From Amphiura filiformis (lineage: Eukaryota > Echinodermata > Ophiuroidea > Amphilepidida > Amphiuridae): 64,000 nucleotides of DNA. How positions within the stretch are numbered: position 1 is the first letter of the stretch; each line of letters opens with the position of its first letter. Positions 10,622 through 20,000 of the stretch are shown here, piece by piece. The position numbers and the translations under genes are program-made. Under the pieces are notes generated by a model. It was not told the DNA's origin and did no database searches. It saw nothing but the letters and a program-made list of their open reading frames with translations. The stretch spans positions 44,905,613-44,969,612 of the forward strand of contig NC_092637.1 of the NCBI RefSeq assembly GCF_039555335.1. Direction: 5' to 3'.

Positions 10622-11046
10622 ATAATAAATTAATAATAAATTTCGGTGTTTTATATAGCGCCTTTTCCGGATCTTAGGGGGATCAAAGCGCTGTAATTTC
10701 GCTGCCATGGTGGATCATCACAATCAGATCGCATCAACTAGGCTGGTTGCAGCCGAACTTGGGCATAAACCTATCCGCACTTAGATTGTAACATCCACCA
10801 ATTATCTATGCAGCTCCCCAAATTCCATTGGGTGAAGGAAGTTTTTGATAGCCAAACAACTAATCACCAATTTTTTGAAAGCAGGAGGAAACCGGAGATC
10901 CTGGAGAAAACCTGCGAGAGCGAGCATGAGCATGGAATCGGGATAAACCAAGTGCACATGCACTTTTGGGCCACGCCAGGGCTTGAACCCGGGACCTCAG
11001 TGGTGCAAGGCGAGGGAATAACTGCTGCGCCAACTCGCCCTACCAA
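10622..11046 (-). mobile_element. tRNA-derived SINE with LINE-like tail
   Basis: On the minus strand the 5' head reads GGGCGAGTTGGCGCAGCAG (A-box region) and, about 45 bases later, CCGGGTTCAAGCCCTGG (B box), the layout of an internal RNA polymerase III promoter. The 3' end reads AGCGCTTTGATCC, then GGCGCTATATAAA and a TTATTATTAATT tail. The GCGCTATATAAA-plus-TTATTA tail matches the 3' end of the LINE at 47283-50099, suggesting mobilisation by such a LINE. Confidence 0.78.
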
Positions 11047-11374
11047 CGGTGAAACATGATTGAATCCCTAATTACAGAACACCTGACTGCTATGGGCTCA
11101 GGTGCAACTTTTAAAACGGCCTCTTTTCTTACATAATTAATAACCATTGTGACTGAACGCAATGATGTGTGACGCTAGAAATTGGTCCACAGGGGTAAAA
11201 CAAACAGGGCTATACATATCTTTTACATTTTTACATTTAAGTAAAATATTTTTTCGACTTATTTTAAAAAGTATTAGGGGGAACTTAGAAGTTGTGTTAC
11301 CTGTATGTATAAGAAAAATCATTAATATTTAAAATTTATGAAAATTTCTGACTCTTGTTTCCTTTCTTTTGTAG

Positions 11375-11454
11375 GTACATTCTTCAAGTGGATGCCATTT
11401 CCTTTTCCATGATCCAGCCAGTAATCAGTGCCTGGTAGCGACTATATATATAAA
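11375..11454 (+). other. Possible non-coding exon
   Basis: A pyrimidine-rich tract ending TTTCTTTTGTAG gives an acceptor at 11373-11374, and AAAGTAAGT gives a strong donor at 11455. There is no open frame of note. It could be a 5'-UTR exon of the zinc-finger gene at 14 kb. RNA evidence is lacking. Confidence 0.3.
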
Positions 11455-11584
11455 GTAAGTTGTGTACAAATTGGAGATAAAAAATATAACAGAACTGGGA
11501 CTTTTTGACTTTCAAATGTAAGTTCTAGTACAACAATTGTGGTACATGTATTTGTAGGGGGACTTTCACCAAAACTCCAGGTGA

Positions 11585-11712
11585 AAACTAGTCTCGTTAG
11601 AGGTATATTTTTTATAGAAATCTGGTCCCGCTAGGGGTATGTTTTTATAGAAATCTGGTCCGCTAGGGGTATATTTTACTTAAACCAGTCCCAGTAGGGG
11701 TTACATCCAGGA
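11585..11712. repeat. Short tandem repeat, units of about 45 bp
   Basis: Three to four imperfect units share GTCCCGCTAGGGGTATRTTTT followed by TATAGAAATCTG. Each unit has a small CTAGGGGTAT core. Confidence 0.65.
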
Positions 11713-12120
11713 ACCCCGGATCTAGCATGGATACCCATAAAATCTTTGAGAACCCTGTCATTGCTTTTGATGGGGTTTCAGAGTTTTCAGAGAGGATATA
11801 TCAAACTTTTGACCTAAGCCCTTAAAGTGTTTAAGGTTAGCAACCATTTTAAACTGTTGCAATTTGGTACTTCACATGATCTTGCAATTGGTAGTGAGCT
11901 TTGGCAAAAATTGCATTGCTCATTTCATAGGGAGTGTGTAGAAGAATTCATATATCACAGATATACTTTTGTAGGTCCTGTGATTCTTGAGTTATGTTGT
12001 AAAGAGGGCTGAAACAACAACACATTTGTAACACCTACATAACTCATTTTACAACAATAATTCAAGAAAGTAGAATGAACTTTTTCAAAACATCAAAGTG
12101 TTATTTTTCAATTATATCTA

Positions 12121-12626
12121 TCTATACTAATAAAATAATAAGCGGGCTGTATCTGTCTGTCTATCTATCTGTCTGTCCGGCTATGCGTTTCGCCGTGCTT
12201 CGACGCATCGCGCTCAAATGTCGCATATAGGTAGGTATCGGGAAAAGCATGTTGGCCATGTGGTTTTGAAGGTCATCGGAGGTCAAGGTCAAAGGTCAAA
12301 TGGGGGAAAATACCCCACGTGGATACAAAGCAGCAAGTGGATAAAAAGAATCCAGTAGACAATCTACAACAAGTTTCAAGCTGCCCAAGCGGGTGTCATT
12401 CAGCTTTTGGCTATCTGCCCAATTTGAAATGCACTGTAATGTCTACCCAGAATGCATTGCTGCAAATGATTTGTACATTTCAAACTTTGTCCGATCGGGC
12501 CCAAACTTGCTGCCAATGAATTCTATAAGCGCCCATACGCCAATAAGTGCCCACACCCCAATGAGCGCCTATACCCCAATAAGTGCTCTCACAGCATCAG
12601 GGCTCTCACAGCCGCAGGTGCACTAG
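12121..12626 (+). mobile_element. Helitron-like element, copy 1
   Basis: It starts with TCTATACTAATAAAATAATA directly after an A and ends with CTAG, the Helitron 5'-TC and 3'-CTRR termini. The body has GTCTGTCTGTCCGG, then ATGCGTTTCGCC and GCTTCGACGCATCGC, and an internal run of units like CGCCCATACGCCAATAAGTG near the 3' end. It is non-coding, so it would depend on a Rep/helicase elsewhere. Confidence 0.72.
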
Positions 12627-13606
12627 TACTAATAAAATAATAAGCTCTGTGTGTCTGTCTGTCCGGCAATGCGTTTCGCCGCGCTTCGACGCATCGCTCT
12701 GATATTTCGGATATAGATAGATATCGGGCATTCCACGTTTATGGGGTAGTTTGAAAGGTCATCAGAGGTCAAGGTCAAAGGTCAAAATTTCAACTTTGTC
12801 CGATCGGGCCCAAACTTGGTAGGTGGAATCCTTGATACAAGGCGAATATATGCCCGAAAAAAAATTGAGGTCAACCGAGGTCAAAGGTCATTACAGAGGG
12901 GTCAAATTTCAAACTTTCTCCGATCGGGCTCAAACTTGGTGGGTGGAATCCTTGATACGAGGGGAATATATGCCCGAAATAAAATCGAGGTCAACCGAGG
13001 TCAAAGGTCATTACGGAGGGTCAAATTTCAATTTTGTCCGATCAGGCTCAAACTTGGTGGGTGGAATCCTTGATGCGAGGGGAATATATGCCCGAAATGA
13101 AATTGAGGTCAAACGAGGTCAAAGGTCATTATGGAGGGTTAAATTTCAAACTTTGTCCGATCGGGCTCAAACTTGGTGGGTGGAATCCTTGCTATGAGGG
13201 GAATATGTGTGCAAAATACCATTGAGGTCAACCGAGGTCAAAGGTCATTACGGAGGGGGTCAAATTTCAAACTTTTGTACGATCGGGCACAGACTTGGGT
13301 GGAATCCTTGATACGAGGGCTTAAACATGCTATAACGAATTCTCAATATGACAGGAACAGGAAGATTTCACCACTCCCTGCAAGGACTACAATGTGCTCC
13401 CAGCATTCATAGCTGAAAATGATTTCTAAATTTCACACGGATGTATCAAATAAAACTGAGGTCATCAAAGGTCAAAGGGGATCAAGCCAAGGTCATCTAG
13501 GGTCAGAGGTCATATGGGGTCATTGGGGGTCAAACAGCATCACTATCTGATGCTGGTGGTGCTCCCGGGTACAGCTACAGTGCCCTCACAGCTACAGGTA
13601 CTCTAG
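12627..13606 (+). mobile_element. Helitron-like element, copy 2, head-to-tail with copy 1
   Basis: Immediately after the CTAG of copy 1 the sequence restarts with TACTAATAAAATAATAAGC and the same GTCTGTCCGG...GCGTTTCGCCGCG body. It ends with CTAG at 13603-13606 followed by T, matching an A/T insertion site for the pair. The middle is expanded by a 120-bp minisatellite. Head-to-tail Helitrons are known from rolling-circle read-through; that explanation is inferred here. Confidence 0.7.
12781..13320 (+). repeat. 120-bp minisatellite inside the Helitron
   Basis: About 4.4 units start near 12781, 12901, 13020, 13140 and 13260. Each contains TTTGTCCGATCGGGCTCAAA, TGGGTGGAATCCTTGATACG, GAATATATGCCCGAAAT and GAGGTCAACCGAGGTCAAAG. 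The period is divisible by three, which keeps long meaningless reading frames open. Confidence 0.92.
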
Positions 13607-13733
13607 TTGATTTAGATAATGAACATTTCTTTGGCTGCTTCGACCAACAATACCTAGTCTACCCTTAATCCCACAAAGAATATTGTGCTTTTACAATTTC
13701 ATCTTTTTTTTTCACCCTGTCATTTCCAAATAG

Positions 13734-13995
13734 GACTTGCATCCTCCGATGTAACACAACATGACACCATGTGAAAAGCAGCACCCACAAGGAATCAAGT
13801 ACCAGAAGATGGGACTTGAAGAGTAGACTTAACCAGACATCAGTGAAGTGGCTGCACCTTCCATCCTGCTCATGCTGATGTCGTTCAAGTCCTGATGAAA
13901 ATCCAGCTGTACTTTTATGACTCGACCAAGTTTCCCCTAAAGTTGATCAAGTTGGTTTGTTATTGATGTAAAAAGTGTATCATTGTATATGTTCA
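13734..13995 (+). other. Possible 5'-UTR exon of the zinc-finger gene
   Basis: A pyrimidine stretch and CCAAATAG give an acceptor at 13732-13733. The block contains short upstream ATGs but no long frame. The downstream donor is uncertain (AAGTAAAT near 13996 is one choice, leaving an intron of only about 75 bases). The placement just before the coding exon is the main argument. Confidence 0.3.
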
Positions 13996-14049
13996 AGTAA
14001 ATTTGAATTATGTGTGTGAAGATTTATAGATTGTAATATACATGTGATC

Positions 14050-14069
14050 AAGCCTTGTTTATTTTTTAG
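14050..14069 (+). other. 3' splice site before the giant coding exon
   Basis: TTGTTTATTTTTTAG is a good polypyrimidine-AG acceptor. The start codon lies 17 bases further on in the context GAAGAAATGG, with A at -3 and G at +4. Confidence 0.6.
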
Positions 14070-14086
14070 TAAATCAGTCGGAAGAA

Positions 14087-17000
14087 ATGGAGACGCTGTC
14101 TTCAAGAGAAGATGCTGACATTGATAATCCAGTTGTCAAGGAAACAACTAAGGATAGTGTTGGAGACAACAACAACATCAAAGCTGGAAATCTTGTTGAT
14201 GGCGTCTCTGTCAAAGATATGATGACGTCAGCAAGTGATGCTGACAAAGATTTGCTAGATTCTGTGAGTCCACCAACAGATGATGCTGTCAGCGGTAATG
14301 GAAGACTTGCTGATCAATATCCTGATGGTAGTATTTCTTCCAAAGATACTTTGGATTCAGTGTCTTCAAACAAAGTTGCCAATGGTTCTGTGGACAAACG
14401 TCTGCCAGATTCTTTTACAGATGATGCTGACAACAGCAATGGTAGAATTGCTGATGGAGATCCTGATGGTAGCATGCATTCCAAAGAAACCCCTGGTTTA
14501 GTATCTTCCAATGATGCTGACAATGGCTCTGTCGACAAAGAACTGTCAGATTCTTTGAAGTCATCTACAGCTGGTGGTGACAACAGCAATGGTGGAGGTC
14601 CTGATGGTAGCATGTCTTCTAAAGAGACTTTAGGTTTGGTAGCTTCCAACGATGTTGACAATGGTGTTGGCGACAAAGAACTGTCAGATTCTTCGAAGGC
14701 ACCTACAGCTGGTGCTGACAACAGCAATGGCAGAAGCCCTGATGGTAGCATGTCTTCTAAAGAGACTTCAGGTTTGGTAGCTTCAAACGATGGTGTTGTC
14801 GACAAAGAACTGTCAGATTCTTTGAATTCATCTACAGATGGTGCTGACAACAGCAATGGCGGAGATCCTGATGGTAGCAAGCATTCCAAAGAGACCCCTG
14901 GTTTAGTGTCTTCCAATGATGCTGACAATGGTTCTGTCGACAAAGAACTGCCAGATTCTTTGAAGTCATCTGCAGCTGATGCTGACAACAGCAATGGCCG
15001 AGGTCTTGATGATAGCATGTCTTCTAAAGAGACTTTAGGTTTGGTAGCTTCCACCACTGCTGATAATGGTGTTGTCGACAAAGAACTGCCAGATTCTTTG
15101 AAGTCATCTACAGCTGATGCTGACAACAGCAATGGCGGAGGTCCTGATGGTAACATGTCTTCTAAAGAGACTTTATGTTTGGTAGCTTCATACGATGCTG
15201 ATGATGGTGTTGTCGACAAAGAACTGCCAGATTCTCTGAATTCATCTACAGATGGTACTGACAACAACAATGGCAGAGTTGGTGATAAAGGTTCTGATGG
15301 TAGCATGCCTACTTCAAACGATGTTAGACATGGTTCTTCAGACAAAAAGGTGCCAGATTTTTCAGATCCTATTGAAGGCAGTCTTGCCATGGCTACCAAT
15401 AGAGATCAACATGACATTAATGAGTGTGCTTCCAAAGGTGTATCAACTTGTTCCAAAGCTAATCTTGCAGACAGTAGCAACACTAGCAAAAGGGCTGATG
15501 ATAATCAAAGTCTAATCAGAGCCAAAATTGATAACAATGCTGCAACTTCAACAGTGGCTTCGTCAGATCATCCTGAAAATAATCTTGTAGATAACAGTAT
15601 CACAACAGGTGATGATCATGGTCACAAAAATGAAGTAAATATCAAGCCTGCACATGACGCAGACAATGGTGAACATTCTACTGAAAAAGTGGCATCAGAT
15701 TATTGTGATGTTGATTCAGAGGGTCCGACCAAAGCTGCTGAAAGGTCTTCAGACCAGGGTGAGGACAATAGTTTCAATAATAGCAAGAGACCAGATCCAT
15801 CAAATACTGCCAAACTTGCAGACCACAATAGCGCTGATGTTGGAAATGCTTCAGACATGCCAAGTAGTACAGCCGCTGATGATAGTGTCGTTGAAGCATC
15901 GGGGAACAATGGAGGGACTTTTGACTGTCGATTCTGCGCAAACTCGTTCCAAACCGACGCTGATAGAGTGAAACACGAGCAAGGGCACAAGTTTTCTCGG
16001 GTGGCGAAATTCAAATGCGACATTTGTTCTGAAAAGTTCACGAAGGGTTGCTTGCTGAAGCATCACAGAAAAACGCATTTTAGTGGGAAGAGTTTCAAGC
16101 AATTTCAGTGTGACGTGTGCTCGCAGGAATTTGGGCGAAAGGATCATCTGAATCGTCACTTGCAGAATATTCATATGCGGAATAAGAAATGTAAATTCTG
16201 TGGGAAGTTATTCGACGACAAATTGATATTAGAAGCTCATGAGAATACTCACGAGGGTAGTTCTCCAAAGTTTAAGTATACGTGCCAAGAATGCGGAAAA
16301 TGCTTTTCGAATTCGTGGAATTTGCAGCGGCATGGGATTATGCATTCACCAGTAAAGGTATTCTGTAACTACTGCGGTGAATCGTTCGATAAAAAAGAGA
16401 AGTTACGCGATCACAAGCTTGAAGTACACGATGAGGGAAGTCCTACCGTGGAGGAAAGCGCAGGGACAGATTCAAGTAACAAAGCTAAATCGTCTGCTAA
16501 AAAAGTATCGTCTGCTATAAAAGTACAGCCTAATGAAACCATTTCGTCCTTGGAACAATCAAAACCTAGCAGCACAATTCCTTTGTCAAAACAACACAAA
16601 GATGGCAACACCACTTCAAAACAACACAAAGATGGCAACATCACTCTATCCAAATGTCGATATTGTAGCCTAGAGTTTACGACAGATACAGAATTGCTTC
16701 GGCACGAGGCCACTCACTCGCGCAGACAGGTGTTTTCGTGCATGTATTGCGGTGCTACTTTCAGTCAAAGAGGAACTTTAAAAGTTCACGAAATGGAGAA
16801 ACACATGGAGGACGAACTTCCAGAAGATGTCGATCGTGAACGTGGGATTAAAGCAAAAACTGATCGTGCCAAAAAATCGCATGGCAAGTTATTTTTGTGT
16901 GCATATTGCGGTGCTTCTTTCAGCCAGAGAGGACCTTTACAGGCACATGAAAGGAAGGAACACCCGGAGAAAGAGCTTCCAGAGGGTGATGATCACTTAG

Positions 17001-20000
17001 AGGGGGATGGTCAAGAAAGTGAGGGAGTACCAGACACTGGTAATGTAAAAGATGCTGACAAATCTAAGCAAGATGTCGTCGAGGATTCACATAAAGGTAG
17101 CAGACTTAAAAGTGGACAAGCAGACGTAGATGTTTCCCCGCATAAGTGTCGCTACTGTCATTCCAGTTTTAACACAACGCTACAGCTACGAGAGCATGAA
17201 ATTACGCACGCACGAGGGAAGACGTTCGTGTGCGAATATTGCGGTGCTACATTTAGTCAGATGGGGACATTAAAGATACACGAAATGCAGAGACATCTGG
17301 ATCAGGAGGTGCGAGCAGGGAACAAGCGTAAACTCTCTTCCCACGTTCCACCGAAACCGAAGGCAAAGATGTACTATTGCGATAAGTGTAGTGAAAGCTT
17401 TACGAGTGAAGCAGAGCGCAATAAACACGTGATGAAACACCCGACATGCTACTTGTGCGACAAAAGATTCGCAAATGATAGAGGATTGCAAACTCATATG
17501 CATATTCATCACTCAGGAAACCAGTTTAAATGCGAAACATGCAAGAAGCAATTTTCGCACCTAGCTCAGCTAAAGCGCCACCAAGTTTTCCACGAAGAAG
17601 ACCGACCATTCAAGTGTGGTAGTTGTGAAGCCACTTATAAACAGAAGTGGGCGCTTCAACAACATCAGGTTACACACTCAGACTATGTCTATAAATGTGA
17701 TCAATGTGGAAAACGATTCCGTCGCCCATACAGCTTGCAGCGCCACCAAGCAGAGTCATGCTGCAAAGCTGCCCAAGAATATAATTGCCTACAGTGTAAA
17801 CAAGTGTTCACGAATAAAGAAGAATGTCATCAGCACATAATCATCAACCATGCAGAGGTCCTCTACAAGTGCACAAACTGCCAGCAGACGTTTAAAAACG
17901 TCACAGAACTCAATAAACACGAAGCTAACCGGAGTTTTTGCTCCCAGTATCTCGCATCGCAAAGTCCGAAGGACGACGACGTTTATCGATGTAGCGATTG
18001 CAAAGAAAGCTTTGAAGATATTATCAGTCTTGGGTGCCATACTTGTCAGATAGTCGAGGGTGTCAAGAAGTGTGGGTACTGTCAGGAGTCATTTGAGTCC
18101 TCGGAGAGACTCAAAGAACATGAGCAGACGATGCATAAGACTGAGAAGAAGAATGGTGCTGAAGAAGTTGTCCACAAGTGTGCTTCCTGTCATCAGGACT
18201 TTGAGACATTGAAGAGTCTGCAAGAACATGAAGAGGTGTGTGAGCCCAAGAATCGGGATGAAGTCATAGGAGATGGACTTAACAGCCATCGGGAAGCTGC
18301 GGACGAACGTGAAAAAGTTAAGCCAGCAGATGAACAAGGAGAGCAACCTGTCGAAGCAGCAGCAAGTCTCCAATCTAATGATGGCAAGGCAGTTGTGTCT
18401 TCAGATAAAGAGCCTGCTCAGCAAACTGATGATAAGCAGAAAGCAGATTCAACAGAGGAAGACGAAACATTTTCATGCGAATTGTGCGAGTTAACCTTCG
18501 ATACACAATCCTTACTGAGCACGCACGAAGAGACGCATAAGATACCAGATAATAGTAGCCAGGCGGTTAAAACAGTAATTTCCTATAAATGTGATAAGTG
18601 CGAGAAGTCTTTTGCCCGGTTTCAAGACTGTGTAAACCATGAACAAGGCTGCAATTTTTCAAAGGAAACAAAAAAGCAACAAGGAGATGGAGCATTTACT
18701 TGTGGTTACTGTGTAGCATCATTCACTTCAAAAGAGCTGTTGAAAAAACACCTAAGTTCTCATCTGCATGATCTTGAGAGCAGTGGCAGTGAAGTAGAAG
18801 CATTGTCAGATTCTGTAGCCAATGAAGATGAGGGGTTTTCCTTATTCAAATTGTCCAATCGCAGATCAACAAAACCAATTTTTCCGTTTGGAAACGGTGA
18901 AGATTTGTCTGCACAAAACAAATCTACCGGAGCATCGAAGAGAGGACATTCCAAATCAGCGACAGCATCGTCATCTTTGACTCCAGATGGAACTAGATCT
19001 AGAAGGTCATCAAGGAAAAGACTATCTTTGGATGCTACACCAAGTGGATCTGCGTCAAAGAGGCAGCGAGCGAAATCAGAATCGGTCTCCCCTGTGAGTC
19101 CAAATGTAGTCGTGACAACCACACGGAGGGGACGGAATGTCGTCACTCCAGCAAGGTTTAGAGAACAGCTGACCATGGACGATGATGATTTTGAGGAGAT
19201 TGATGACACTGAGGAAGAGGTGGAGGAGGGTTTTGGTGATGGAAGTGGTATTGATGAGGATAATGGTAGTGGTGATGAGGATGACGAATCTGTAAATGGC
19301 GACACGGAAGATTCACTAGTTGAAAGTGAAACTTGTGGCAAAGTCGCAGATAAAGTGCAAAGTAATAAGAAAAAGAATAAGAAATCAAAAAGACTTGACA
19401 GAAGGCTAGGAAATTATGGTAGCAAAAAAGTTGGATCATACACTTGTAGACTTTGTCCAAGTACATTCAATGGAATAGTGCGACTGAAGAATCATCAAGT
19501 TATACATAAAAGGAAAGGCAAATTACAGTGTAGATATTGTAATGCGGGGTTTGATCACAAGCAGTATCAGTTGGATCATGAGCGTATTCACACTGGCCAC
19601 TTGTATAGCTGTAAGATGTGCTCCTCCACTTTCAAGTGGGTTTATAATCTGAAACGTCATATGGAATCTCAACATGACGTGCATATGAACACTGCTGCTT
19701 TGATGGAAGAGGATGATATGAATAGAGATGAAGGAGTGGACAAGCAAAGTTCGGGTAATAGAATGAAAGGACCCGATGTAAGCAGTCGTAATCTAAGATC
19801 AAAGAAAAAGAACATCCACAAGGAAGCAGGCAAGCAGAGCTTGGATCGTGAAAAGAAAGAATTACTTGGTCGTCGTCGGTCTGACAGGAATATTGAAGAA
19901 GGAGGGTATAAGCAAAGTCATGGTAGGGAAGAGAGTGAATCAGATGAAAACGATTCAGGAGAGGAAGTAATGGAAATAGATACTGACAGATTACGCTTGG

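Larger units (their letters stand above)
9673..11308. mobile_element. Foldback element with arms of about 215 bp
   Basis: The left arm (9673-9893: ATACAGGTAACAGAACTTCT ... TTGCACCTGAGC) is repeated inverted at 11088-11308 (GCTCAGGTGCAACTTTTAAA ... AAGTTGTGTTACCTGTAT). A second, diverged copy of the left arm follows at about 9894-10095, so the arm was tandemly duplicated on one side only. The core holds a hairpin (10483-10621) and a SINE (10622-11046). No transposase was found. TA dinucleotides flank the ends, compatible with a Tc1/mariner-type target. Confidence 0.75.

Noticed and set aside
12781..13320. Regular repeats that might suggest a CRISPR array
   Set aside because: The 120-bp units are repeated in full with no unique spacers, in an animal genome within a Helitron.
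12816..13412. Several overlapping plus-strand frames of 60-124 codons
   Set aside because: They come from the 120-bp minisatellite whose period keeps all frames open; the peptides are only repeats of the DNA.
14314..15399. Long minus-strand open frame of 361 codons inside the zinc-finger N-terminus
   Set aside because: It is antisense to the 138-bp coding repeats; a repeat length divisible by three keeps the shadow frame open.
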